Shown here one piece after another: positions 33,301 through 44,804 of a stretch of DNA of 60,000 nucleotides. The position numbers and the translations under genes are program-made. The notes under the pieces were generated by a model. The model did not search any database, was not told the DNA's origin, and saw only the letters and a list, made by a program, of their open reading frames with translations. The stretch's first letter is position 1, and every line of letters begins with the position of its first letter. This DNA is from Strigamia acuminata. Taxonomy: Eukaryota; Arthropoda; Chilopoda; Geophilomorpha; Linotaeniidae. Location: NCBI GenBank assembly GCA_949358305.1, contig OX442320.1, forward strand, positions 10,620,259 to 10,680,258, read 5' to 3'.

Positions 33301-35723
33301 GATCTATCCTGTGTTCTGGGTGGTTTTTCTTTTTTATTAACAAGAGGGGGGGGGGCTAGCACCCTGCAAACCTCATCTTAATCGTTCTATTGCATGTAAT
33401 GATGAATTGGGCACTTGTTGAGTCGTGATATATTTATTATGCATTAGTCATTCCTAGTGTGATGGATAAATTTAATTGGTCACCTGTCATCACTCGCTTC
33501 TAAGAAAGATGACTGACTCGTTTATTTCCTGTTTACCTGGTCAACTGTTGCTAAGGGGAAAATGTAGAGGCTGTGTGGTGACATTTGTGAATACATTCTT
33601 CCCAATTGAACACTTTTCAGGAAAATGAAATACGTTCGAATCACAACCGATGTCCACAACTCAAAATTCTACTACCACATCTCAACTGACCATTTAGAAA
33701 CCACAAACACATCACTGTAAGAAGAGAAAAGCTTAAAGAAATGTAAATAAACCTAAAAATAATCGTTGCAGATTCCTCAAAACAACTTGTCAATCTCACC
33801 AAATCATCTCACTAGGCTGCTCATCATTTGGTAAACAACTCACCATCTTTGTTACAAAACCTCCTCAATAAAACCAATTTTTCCAGTATGTGGCAAAAGA
33901 ATATTCACAGAAAACTCCACCACATCGCGCCGAAAAGTCGGTCCTGCAGCATGGCCCTGGCACGTGAGCATCATTAAAAATGGCGCCCACGTGTGTGATG
34001 GCACACTAATAGCCGATCAATGGGTCCTCACATCCGATGCCTGTTTTCAAGGGTATAACCTTTTATGACTGCATGACTTCCCATTGGTTGTTTTTGTATG
34101 AAACAATGTCGTCCTGACAAGGCTGAAGTCTAGCCCGATGATTGGTCTGATCAGTCCAGCTCGATGATTGGTTGAGTCAATGATTGGTCTGGTCGGTCCA
34201 GTCCGAAGATTGGTCTGATCGGTCCAGCCCAATGATTGGTCTGATCGGTCTGGTCCAATGATCCGCCCAGTTCAATGATTGGTCTGGTTGGTCTGGCCCA
34301 ATGATCGGTTCAGTCAAAAATTGGTCTGATCGGTCCAGCCCGAAGATTGGTCTGATCGGTCCAGCCCAAAGATTGGTCTGATCGGTCCAGCCCAAAGATT
34401 GGTTTGATTGGTCCAGCCCAATGATTGTTCTGATCAGTCTGGTCCGATGATCAGTTGAGTCAATGATTGGTTTGATCGGTCCAGCTCGATGATTGGTCTG
34501 ATCGGTCTGGCCCAAAGGTTGGTCTGATCGGTCTGGCCCAAAGATTGGTTTGATCGGTTCAGCCGAAGATTGGTCTGATTGGTCCAGGCCAATGATTGGT
34601 CTGATCGGTCTGGTTCAATGATCGGTCCAGCTCGATGATTCAATGATTGGTCTAATCGGTCCAGCTCGATGATTCAATGATTGGTCTAATCGGTCCAGCT
34701 CGATGATTCAATGATTGGTCTAATCGGTCCAGCTCGATGATTCAATGATTGGTCTAATCGGTCCAGCCCGACGATTCAGCTTAATGATTGGTCTGATCAG
34801 TCCAGTCTGAAGATTGGTCTGATCAGTCCAGTTCGAAGATTGGTCTGATCAGTCCAGTCCGAAGATTGGTCTGATCGGTCCAGCCCAATGGTTGGTCTGA
34901 ACAGTCCAAAATTATTTCTTTTCAAACAAAAAATAACTACCAGATGCAAAGTCGTGTAATAATGGTCGCAGGTCAAACTAAACAATACTATATCTCAACT
35001 CCAAAACATTAGACAACCTGAAAGTGATTGGAAAATACGGATCGGAACATCTCGGCTCTTGACCCATTCGCCGAACGAACAACAGCGACATGTGACAACA
35101 GTGTCGCGCTCACCGGCAGAAGGAACAACGCTTTCCTTGCTGCACTTGAAATCCCCCGTTAACTATTCATCAACAGTGCGTCCAGCTTGCATCACAGCCG
35201 AAAAACAATCGACGCATCCACTCAAACAATGCGTCATACTCAGCTGGGACAAAAAAGGTTGGTTGCAATTGCAACAATAGCACAAATTTTTCAACTTTCT
35301 CATTGTTGCCATTGTTTGTTTCTCAGATAATTGTGGTAATTTGGTAATTTGGTAATAATTTCAGGCGAACAATTATACGAAAAAGCCGTCATTGTTGTCG
35401 ACAATAACGAATGCGGTTTTTCGGACATGACGTCACCGAACGTGCTGTGTGTCGTGCCGATTCACACGGAAAACGTTTGCGAGGTGAATCGTGATTGTTT
35501 TGTGGTGTAGTTGTCATCCATGCATAAATTAACTGATTGATTGATGTTTTAGAGTGAAGAATTAGCGGGAAGTGGGCTCTTTTGTCAGGTTGGCGACTCG
35601 TGGGCGTTAATGGGAGTTTTGAACTGGAGAGTGAGTTGTGGTTTCGCCAGGAGACCTCTTTTGTACGATAAAGTTTCTTCCAGCGTCGTGTGGTTGAACC
35701 GAATCATTTCGTTGACCGAATGA
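30381..35723 (+). CDS. Type II membrane SEA-Frizzled-LDLa-SRCR protein with a catalytically dead trypsin-like domain (corin-like)
   Basis: Seventeen exons, all in phase: 30381-30410, 30788-30901, 30967-31123, 31188-31220, 31297-31409, 31466-31536, 31600-31775, 31829-32182, 32354-32557, 32820-32930, 32998-33190, 33621-33716, 33772-33830, 33887-34052, 35013-35257, 35365-35483, 35553-35723; 803 residues. Order: short cytoplasmic part, TM helix ([20 protein letters not shown]), SEA domain ([20 protein letters not shown]), Frizzled domain ([13 protein letters not shown], conserved cysteines), one degenerate and one canonical LDLa ([16 protein letters not shown]), SRCR, then an S1 fold ([26 protein letters not shown]). 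The catalytic positions are replaced: His57 region reads VLTSDACF (His to Ala), Asp102 region TTLSLLHL (Asp to Thr), Ser195 region ELAGSGLFC (Ser to Ala). The activation site is also not RIVGG-like ([10 protein letters not shown]). Architecture resembles corin, with a SEA domain added. It cannot be an active serine protease; a binding or decoy role is inferred. The short first exon is the least secure. Confidence 0.87.
34135..34915. repeat. 26-bp minisatellite in intron 14 of the corin-like gene
   Basis: Tandem units ATTGGTCTGATCGGTCCAGC plus CCGAAG or CCAATG, 26 bp, with 42-bp-type compound units (CAATGATTGGTCTAATCGGT, CCAGCTCGATGATT) near 34630-34750. GC content is higher than in the other arrays. 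Minus-strand frames (DQSDQ-like) are artefacts of the repeat. Confidence 0.9.
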
Positions 35724-35814
35724 AATATGCACAGCGCTGCTCAGGACAAAACATTTCAATAATTTTTCAAATTTTTATCTTGTTTACTTGTAAACCACAA
35801 ACAAACACTGGAAA

Positions 35815-36365
35815 AATAAATTTTTTTAATCTAAAAATTAATTATATGGTCTAAAAAATTAATTTAGTGGTCTAAAATTGAATTTTGAGGTCAAATATTG
35901 AATTTTGAGGTCTAAAATTAAATTTGGTGGTCTAAAATTGAATTTGGTGGTCTGAAATTGAATTTGGTGGTCTAAAATTGAATTTTGAGGTCTAATATTG
36001 AATTTTGAAGTCTAAAATTGAATTTTGAGGTCTAAAATTGAATTTTGAGGTCTAAAATTAAATTTTGAGGTCTAAAATTGAATTTTGAGGTCTAAAATTG
36101 AATTTGGTAATCTAAAATTGAATTTGGTGGTCTGAAATTGAACTGCATGGTCTTAAAAATGAATTTTCTGGTCTAAAATTGAATTTTCTGGTCTAAAATT
36201 GAATTTTCTGGTCTAAAATTGAATTTTCTGGTCTAAAATTGAATTTTCTGGTCTAAAATTGAATTTTCCTGTCTAAAATTGAATTTTCTGGTCTAAAATT
36301 GAATTTTGTGGTCTTAGAAATAAATTTTGTGGTCTAAAATTGAATTTTATCGGTCTAATAATCAA
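35815..36365. repeat. 20-bp minisatellite (GGTCTAAAATTGAATTTTGA)
   Basis: About twenty-six units of 20 bp, GGTCTAAAATTGAATTTT followed by GA, CT or GG. Begins within 100 bases of the stop codon of the corin-like gene. Confidence 0.92.
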
Positions 36366-38100
36366 TTTTTTTTAACTTGGAACAACAAAAATATATACAA
36401 AATAAACAAAACGCTTGCTTCATTTATTTATCATCAACTATTTACACAAATTACTGATATAGAATTCTTTATTCAAACACCAAATCATAATTGTACGATT
36501 AAATATAGACATCGTGACCTTCTGCTCTGATACGCGCCATAACGACGACATTACTTCACAAAATGGCGTCGAAATAAACAACGAGTGCAACAACGCTGAG
36601 GAAAAATCATTTTATAACTTCTAAACACCCTCACTGAATGGCGCTCAAATTCTAAAATAAACAAAAAATATTATTTCCCTGATTTATTTTCAATAATATC
36701 ATTTTCTAAACTCATTCGAAAGCGTCCACCAATATTTATAAATGAAATTCCAACTTTCCTCGCGAATAACTCCAGGATTTGACCTCAACTTTTGAATCTT
36801 TCCCCGATTTTTTAATGTTTTATTTCACCAAATTGTGACCATCACGTCGGTTTTTCACCCGGATCGCAGCTGTACTTTGGCCGTGAAGTGGAAAACGAGG
36901 TCAAAAGAAGGAAGCTGCATTATATTACATCGAAAATATACACACAAAAGGTGTAACAAATAACGATGGTATTATTTTCAATCGCTCATTGTCTATACAG
37001 ATATAAATATAAATAAATAAATGTATTATTATGTTTTTTTTTAATAAAAAAACATGAAATTCTCATGATTTATCCACACGATTCAATATGTTTGTTTTTC
37101 CTGTGTTGTAAGCGTTGGGAATAATATGAAATATGATTTCATTTTCATTATTATTATTTTTTATCCACCGTGGGAAGTTTTTGAAAAAAATTGAGAACAC
37201 GCATCGCAAAAGAGCAAATCGGTGACATTGAAAACGTAAGAAGATTAAGTGGGTCCGCGAGCAATGAGGAAACGAGTCTCACCACACCTAGATAATAACC
37301 TAAAAAACTAACGAGAATTAATTAAATACCAAAATTCCAATCGACCATACCCAAAATATCAAAAATCAAATCAAAAACTGAGATAATAATTCACAAAAAT
37401 TCACAAACTCAATCAAAAATCTCAAAAATACCAAAAATTCAATAAAAAATCTTCTGAAATTCAACAAAAATCTCAAAAATCTCTAAAATTTAATCAAAAA
37501 TCTCCAAAAAATCGAAAATTTAATCAAAAAATTTCCAAAAAATCAAAAATTCAATCAAAAAATTTCCAAAAAAATCAAAAATTCAATCAAAAATCTCCAA
37601 ATAATTCCAAAAAAGTCCAAAATTCCATCAAAAAATCCCCAAATAATCCCAAAAAAGTCCAAAATTCCATCAAGAAATTCCCAAAAATTTCATCAATAGT
37701 TCCCAAAAATTTAAAAATTCAATCAAAAATCCCAAAAAATAAAAAATTTCATCAAAAATCCGCAAAAATCCCAAAAAAGTCCAAAATTCCATCAAAAAAA
37801 TCCCCAAAAAATAAAAAATCCCCTCAAAATCCTTGAAAAAATCAAAATTCCCTCAAAAATCTCGCCCCAAATCTCCCAAACTCAATAATTAAATCCACGC
37901 ATGAGCAGAGAAAATCTGAATATTGTAAAATGACGTTTGAAAATCGTTTTGTGATTGGCCGATTTGTTTTCACCTTTTGCTTGTTCCTAATCACCATTTG
38001 CAGTCTCTCTACCTTATTCCAGGTCCTCACCCCGGTTGTTGGGGTCAAGGAGCTTGAGCAACGGCCGATCTCCACTTTTCCCGCCCTTTTCGGAAGGGGG
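36366..38100. other. Gap before the secreted-protein gene, mostly AT-rich
   Basis: No gene seen. 36366-37380 is unique AT-rich DNA. 37380-37860 is an A-rich imperfect repeat (AAAATTCAATCAAAAATCTC-type, unit about 20-40 bases). 37930-38100 is GC-richer and leads into the TATA box. Confidence 0.6.
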
Positions 38101-38106
38101 TCAGTG

Positions 38107-38112
38107 TATAAA
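38107..38112 (+). promoter_or_regulatory. TATA box of the secreted-protein gene
   Basis: TATAAA in the context GTGTATAAAGTGCG lies 59 bases before the ATG at 38166. With the usual spacing of about 30 bases, transcription would begin near 38140 and the 5' UTR would be about 25-30 bases. Confidence 0.6.
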
Positions 38113-38165
38113 GTGCGCCAACTGGCCTGTTTTCTGCTTTCTTTGACACCTGCCGTCCTGCCAGC

Positions 38166-39830
38166 ATGTTTGTTCCGCAGTGCTTCGTCTTTGCTGCACT
38201 GCTTTGCACCGCGCATTGCAGGGATGTGAGTTATCGCGCTGTTTGTTCTTTTTTCGACGGTTTTTCATTGTTTCGTGCGGGTTTTTCGAGGTTTTTTGGT
38301 TGTTTTTGGTTGTTTTTGGGGTTTGGATGCAGGGTGTGGTTGGTTTTGACGTTTGGGATTGCAGAGGTGATGGATTTCTGTGTTTTTGAGGTCTTTGTCG
38401 CTGACCTTGTTTCGGCTTTTCATCATTTTTTTCATTTTTTTGTTGGTTTTTAATTGGGTTTTTAAGGGCATTAGACTTTATAGGTGGTAATTAGATTTGT
38501 GGGTTTGTTATTGGATGATTTGTCGGTTTTTTTTTTTTTTTTTTTTTTTTTAAATATTTTTTTATTATTTACTTAAAAGACAAGCAGGAAAGTTATGGTG
38601 ATAAGTGCGGAAGATTCCCCTTCGAATTCTAAGAAAGAAGTGAGAACTAGCAAGACAAAACTTGAAGATTTACGAGCAGCTTTGAACTTGAAACAAAATA
38701 CTGTAAGTGAAATGTTAATTTATTTATTAATTTCGTCCAAATGTGCTCAAAATGGGCATAAAATGTCAATTTGACGTAAAATACACGTAAAATATACGCC
38801 AAATATTATTTTCACGTAAAAATGTGCAAAAAAAGTCAATTTGACGTAAAAATGTGTGTTTAAAATGTCAATTTGACGTAAAAATGTGCGTGAAATGTCA
38901 ATTCGACGTAAAAATGTGCGTGAAATGTCAATTGGACGTAAAAATGTGCGTGAAATGTCAATTTGACGTAAAAATGTGCGTGAAATGTCAATTCGACGTA
39001 AAAATGTGTTAAAAATGTCAATTTGACGTAAAATGCATGTTCTAAAGAGTAATTTGACGTAAAAATGTGCGTAAGATGTAAATTTGACGAAATGAAACAC
39101 AAAAAATTCAAATTTCTCATCAAATTTTTATTTTTTTAAATTTTCTTTTCATCTGTAGATCGTACACAGGGACCCCACACTCGTGTCTGACCCGGATTTA
39201 GCCATCGAACTAGCCGACACGATCAGCTACATCGACGCCATTGAAAAGGACCACATGAAATTTTTAGATACGGTCGACGAAGCCGGTCTGGTGAGCAACC
39301 TTCGCAACCAAGCGGACAATGGCGCCGCGGCTTTAACCAACCGAACTATAAGCAAAGCTCGAGTTGCCGCCTCGGATTTCCTCATTAAAAATCAAAGAGA
39401 TCGCAATCGAAATTCGCTGACGTCAGCCCACAGAGGCATGATCGAAGCGCAGCGATTAAGTCGCGATTACATGAGATCTAGCGCGCTCGATAATGACGAT
39501 CGGATCCAAAATGCGCGCCATGAAGCTTTCGCGTCACGTGCTCGCGCGAATGCTGACGTCAGAGATCAGACCTTGGATGTTCGGGGCAAGACCTACGAGA
39601 ACCGGGTCCGCCAGCGCACGAGATTGCGCAATGCGTTGCAAGCGGCGAGGGCGGATTTGCGAGCGACGGTGCGGAAAACAAATGCGAAATTAAACTATGC
39701 GGAACGGGAAGACGAAGTCAGACGACGGATTGAGAGAATAAATCAGGCACAAAAAGCGCGACAAGCGTACGCCGCCATTTTGACCGATCAGGGATTGGAC
39801 GAGATTAAAGATGAAGAAATAAATAAATAA
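38166..39830 (+). CDS. Secreted, charged helical protein of unknown family
   Basis: Three exons in phase 0: 38166-38225, 38580-38702 and 39159-39830, 284 residues. Exon 1 encodes just a signal peptide, MFVPQCFVFAALLCTAHCRD, ending at GAT|GTGAGT. Exon 2 is short and lysine/serine-rich (AEDSPSNSKKEVRTSKTKLE). Exon 3 encodes a long stretch rich in Arg, Asp, Asn, Ala and Glu without cysteine, proline or glycine clusters (for example ENRVRQRTRLRNALQAARAD), predicted to be almost all helix and probably coiled coil, ending in DEIKDEEINK. One N-glycosylation sequon (NRT) is visible. Third positions are G/C-rich relative to flanks. The exon 2 acceptor (TTACTTAAAAG) is poor; a T24 tract stands about 28 bases before it. 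I do not recognise the family. A structural extracellular or secretory-granule protein is possible but not shown. Poly(A)-type AATAAA overlaps the stop. Confidence 0.7.
38750..39095. repeat. 30-bp minisatellite (GACGTAAAAATGTGCGTGAA)
   Basis: About nine units of 30 bp in intron 2 of the secreted-protein gene: GACGTAAAAATGTGCGTGAA then ATGTCAATTT. Ends about 60 bases before the exon 3 acceptor. Confidence 0.9.
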
Positions 39831-39945
39831 TTAAATAAAAATTGGATATTTTTAATTGTAAATAATTAATTTTAAAAATGATTTTGTACGTTTTCTTTTC
39901 TTTTATTTTTGGTTTTAAAATAAAATTTCTGATTTTATATATTTG

Positions 39946-40011
39946 TGACGTCATTTCGTCTTTCCTGAGTTTCGTATTCGGGGAAATCACGGGGTATGAA
40001 CTATGACGTCA
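39946..40011. promoter_or_regulatory. Two CRE palindromes upstream of tetraspanin A
   Basis: TGACGTCA at 39946-39953 and again at 40004-40011, 58 bases apart, in the gap between the secreted-protein gene and tetraspanin A (39831-40544). The rest of that gap shows no exon or repeat. Confidence 0.4.
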
Positions 40012-40544
40012 AAATATTTGTCATCACAAAAAATTGTTGTTTGCGTCAAATTAAAGAATGTCCGCGGTCGATTATTACAAATGCGCATGTAGGAGTGCAA
40101 AACATAATGAAATCTTTGTTCTATTATCAAACAGTGACACGAATTACAGATAAAATTGCAACTTCAAAATATGAAATCATAATCATGTGATTAACAAAAA
40201 CATCACGATCGAGCAGTTACCTCCACTTAAAGAAAGTAGTTCTCAAAGAAAAAAATCCAAAATAAATTGGCAAAACCTCCAAAAAAAATCCGAAATTTGT
40301 AATTATTTATCCAAAAGACTCATAAATAAAACACCAAAATAAAAATGAAATATTTCAACATCGTAAATAATACTTAGAAGAAAACAAGCGCGGATGGATA
40401 CAATGACATCATAGGAAGGCGTGAGCTAGATCCGCTCCCACTTTTAAGTAAAAGAGGTTGATCGCCTCTCATAGTTAACTCGTTACTTTATTTGGTGCTT
40501 GTGCTCGATTTATTCGCTTGTTTAGTCCGACAAAAACATCGAAA

Positions 40545-43182
40545 ATGGTGTCCGCGGGAATGCAACTGGTGAAATACCTTCTATTCATCTTTAATTTCGT
40601 GTTTTGGGTGAGTTTTTTTCCAGTGTTTTCGTGCGCACTAAGGAAAATCAACAAAATGGCCGACCTGGCACACATAAGGAAAAATAAGTTTTGGGATAAA
40701 AAAAAAAGAAAAAAGAAAAAGAATTAATTACATAACATGGATTTATTAGATTAAGAGACGTTTTCGACCCACTTGTGGCATTTCGTAACAAATTTCCGCC
40801 GATTTTGGACGGAAGTTTACGACGTTTTTGACATTTTTTCGTCAAAATTTCGAAAAATAAAGTCGATATTTCGGATTAAACTATGAAAAAAATGTTGAAA
40901 TTTTGTTTAAAAAGATTTTTCTGACACAATTTGTCGATATTTTGACTTTTTTCGCCATTTTGTGACAATTTCGGGAAAAAAAGTTGAAAAAATTGAAATT
41001 TTGCACCGAAAAGTTGCCATTTTGTGACGAAATTCGTTTTTCCACATAATTTCGTGGATAATTTGCCTTTTTTTAGGTGGAATTCTTCCGACCTTGGATG
41101 TTTTTTTGGGGTTTAATTGGCGGCCATTTTGTTTGCTTTCTTTCCTTATTGACAATTATCCAATTTATTTGAATTTCTGTTTAATTTGGCTTTATTATTT
41201 CAGGTGACTGGCATCGTGATTATGGGAGTAGGAATATGGGCCAAAATGGCATATAATCATTACTTTCAATTCGCCGGAAAGGCGTTTTTATCGGCTCCGA
41301 TTCTGCTCATTGTTATCGGTTGTATTATCATTGTTATTGCGTTTTTCGGTTGTTGCGGCGCCATTCGCGAAAACCACTGCATGATTGTCACCGTGAGTAT
41401 ATATTGAAATACATAGGAAATGAATTTTTTTTAGATGTTTATATTCGAGTTTTATTCGATTTTAGTTAGATAAAAATCTATTTAATCAATGATTTTACGT
41501 GAAAAATTATTAAAATCGTTAAATTTAATGATAAAACCAATTTAATAACGATTTTGAAGTGAAAAAAATTACTAATTGCTAAATTGTACTCGAATAACCG
41601 AAGTAAACAATAATTTTAGTTGAAAAATGATTAAAATCGTTTAATTTTAGTCGAAAAATGATTAAATTCGTTTAATTTTAATCGAAAAATGATTAAATTC
41701 GTTTAATTTTAATCGAAAAATGATTAAATTCGTTTAATTTTAGTCGAAAAATGATTAAATTCGTTTAATTTTAATCGAAAAATGATTAAATTCGTTTAAT
41801 TTTAGTCGAAAAATGATTAAATTCGTTTAATTTTAATCGAAAAATGATTAAATTCGTTTAATTTTAGTCGAAAAATGATTAAATTCGTTTAATTTTAGTC
41901 GAAAAATGATTAAATTCGTTTAATTTTAGTCGAAAAATGATTAAATTCGTTTAATTTTAGTCGAAAAATGATTAAATTCGTTTAATTTTAGTCGAAAACC
42001 CCGATATTAACGCGTAAAATCATTCAAAACTCTTCATTTTTGTCTAAAAACCAAATTTTAAACGCACTCTAAAATAAAAATTTCACATTTCAGTTCTCCG
42101 TACTGCTTGGAATAATTTTCGTGTTGGAATTAGCGGCCGGAATTGCAGCTTACGTGTTGAGAAACGATCTTGAAAACGTCATCAACAGCGGAATGAAAGA
42201 CAGCATGAAGGAATACAGCAAAGATGTGTCGGTGACCAAAACCTGGGACGCAATTCAACATGACGTAATAATACAAAACAATAACGTTATTTTTTGAATA
42301 TTAATTTTTTGAAATTTAGTTACATTGCTGCGGTATGAATGGAACCGCCGACTGGAATCACTACGTGTCCGAGCAATTTGGACGGGGCGAAACACCCGAT
42401 TCGTGCTGCGTAAATGACACGAAAGCTTGTGGCAAGAAGTTGTCGGAGAAATACAAAGATGTAGGTTTTTCTCGGTCGATTTTGTTTTGTTTGTAATTTT
42501 GGTTCGATTAATTTTTGTTTTTCTTTCAGGGATGTTTCCCGACGATATTTAAAATGTCCCGCAACACGGCGTATATTGTTGGTGGAGTTGGTGTTGGGAT
42601 TGCTTTCGTTCAAGTATGATTTTTGTTTTGGGGGAATGGTTGAAGTTTGTTGGATTTTGGTCGGAAAAACCAATTTAACAATAATTTTAACGTAAAAAAA
42701 TGTTAAAATTGTTCAATTTTGGTATAAAAACGCAATTTTTATTTATTTTAACGTGAAAAATTGTTAAAATTGTTGCAATTTTTATATCAAATCGGATTTG
42801 AACGTGTAAAGTGACTAAAATCGGTTGATTTTGGCGTAAAAACCAAATTTAAGAATGATTTTAACGTTGAAAATGAGTAAAATCGTTCAATATTGGTATA
42901 AAAACACAATTTAATTTAATTTTAATGTGAAAATTTAGCAAAATAATTAAATTTTGGCCTTAAAAAAACGAATTTAACGTGAAAAATCGTTAAAATTGTA
43001 CAATTTTTGTCGGAAAACCAAATCTAACGACGATTCTAATGTGAAAATTACAAAATACTTAAATTTACGTCTGTCAATTGAAAAATTAACCCTAAAATTT
43101 TCTTTATTTTCTGCAGATCATTGGAATAGTTTTCGCCTGTTGCTTAGCAAGCGCCATCAAGAGAGAATACGAAGTTGTCTAA
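40545..43182 (+). CDS. Tetraspanin A (CD9/CD63-type)
   Basis: Six exons: 40545-40607, 41204-41392, 42094-42264, 42320-42460, 42530-42613, 43117-43182; every intron is phase 0; 237 residues. Four membrane helices: YLLFIFNFVFWVTGIVIMGV, the second around APILLIVIGCIIIVIAFFGC, the third FSVLLGIIFVLELAAGIAAY, the fourth NTAYIVGGVGVGIAF into IIGIVFACCLA. The large loop has the CCG motif (LHCCGMNGTADW), PDSCC, and two more cysteines: six in all, the common tetraspanin arrangement. The intracellular GCCGAIREN sequence after helix 2 is also typical. Tetraspanins organise membrane microdomains with integrins and other partners. The N-terminal exon is short, as in the family. The C-terminus KREYEVV could be a tyrosine-based sorting or PDZ-type tail. 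No finer assignment is made. Confidence 0.95.
41610..42000. repeat. 31-bp minisatellite in tetraspanin A intron 2
   Basis: About twelve very homogeneous units of 31 bp: TCGAAAAATGATTAAATTCG then TTTAATTTTAG or TTTAATTTTAA. Only the G/A at one position varies. High identity points to recent expansion. Confidence 0.95.
42660..43060. repeat. Degenerate repeat in tetraspanin A intron 5
   Basis: Irregular units with TTTTAACGTGAAAAATTGTTA and AAATTTTGGTATAAAAAC words, similar in style to the intron 2 array but decayed. No exon. Confidence 0.65.
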
Positions 43183-44804
43183 TCGCCGCCACGAAGTTTT
43201 AAAAATTATTTTTCTACAAACAAAACACTAAAATTTCAATTAAAATATATATATATATAATAAAAAAAAATACAAATAACGAAATAACACCTGCCAAGTG
43301 AAACAGTGCCTTGGTTTCGTGTACAAACTTGATTTCTGACCTCAACTATGGATGATTATTGTTACAAAAACGAAAATAATTATTGTAAAAAGTTTAATTT
43401 TTTCTATAAAAAATACATTGGCGTTAAAAAATTGAGGACAATCGTTTTTTATTGCAAATAAATTATTAGATTTGCGAATGAGATTTGCATTTAAATTCAA
43501 CTGTTGTTGCCCAATGTTAGAATAAAAAAAAGTATTTTTCTACTTAAAAGTATTTGAAACATTGTATAACCATTTAATGTATAGTTAAGTATAAATTGTT
43601 ATCACGAGATTTTAAATGGTGTTTGATCCCTTTTTTCTTTTTTCTTTAATACTCAAATCTTACCTGAATTAGATGAGATTTTCTATTTATGTAGGCATTG
43701 ATATAAAGTTTTTAATGTTATGCAAAATCGGTTTTCTGTGGTTACGAAATAAAATAATCAAGTGAATTTGTGAATTGGATGTTTATTTGTTTATTTGGTT
43801 ACAAAACGAGAGAATTTTGATGCGAATGTGCCGAGTTACGAAGACGCCATTTTGGATGAGGCCTATCGTCAATCGGTGGAGTGAAATAGTGGTTTGGGAG
43901 AAATATTGGGTGTTTTTTTATTACTTTTATATTTTTAACAGTGTTGTTTGCAACGATACGAGTGGAGGTTTCAAAACAAAGTTAAATACGAGTTGTTATT
44001 GATTATTCTGGTTAAATACCAATTCCAGCATACTTCTGCACACACAACTGAACTGGAATTAGTAGTTTTCAGTGGAGCTTTATATTATGGGCACACCGGA
44101 AGCCCGGATTTCACAAAACAAAATGGAGGTGATCATGCAATGTAGGGAAGTAGTTTTGAAAACTAAGAAACAACTCCGGAAGATTTTGAAAATGTTGTGA
44201 CTAATTTTTCAAACGTTTGTGTTTATTACACAAATTGCAAACAATAGTCCCGGTGACGTCATCACCACTGATTACCAAAGACTACACCCACCAAACTCAA
44301 TAAAAATGATTTCTTCACTCGAAAATCAGTGACTAATGCCACTAAGTCCCTGAAACCAACTCAAGCGCACATTGACATTAAGTCGCCATTTTATATTACG
44401 CAAAACAAAAAGAAAATGCCAAAATGACCCCCAAATCAAACTTCATAAAATGCCACAAAACAAAATAATTTAATCTAATTTAATAAAATAATTCAAATTG
44501 TAAAAAAATTAAATTAAATTAAAAAATTATTGAAATCGAGTCACGTCGTTCGTAAACGATGATTTAAATATGATTTAAATATGCAAAAACAAACAGGCGG
44601 CGTTAGGAAACAGGATTTGATAATGCAATCAGTTCGATTCTCTCTATTTGTTGCTTTTTCAACTCGCAGCTGCGTCATCCCGTGCCATATGATTTGAATC
44701 ATTGCGATAAAAGATCTCGTGAAGCGCACAGCCCGCAACGTTCGTGCATTACTCAACAGGTCTAGTCCAGGAAAGTCGTAGCACACAACACAAAACCGCA
44801 CAAA
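43183..44804. other. Gap between the two tetraspanins
   Basis: No gene seen. Contains a palindromic CCAATTCCAG ... AACTGGAATT word at 44019-44060 that also occurs at 52325 and 59865, and AT-rich sequence. A GC-richer piece at 44580-44790 is the likely promoter of tetraspanin B. Confidence 0.5.
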
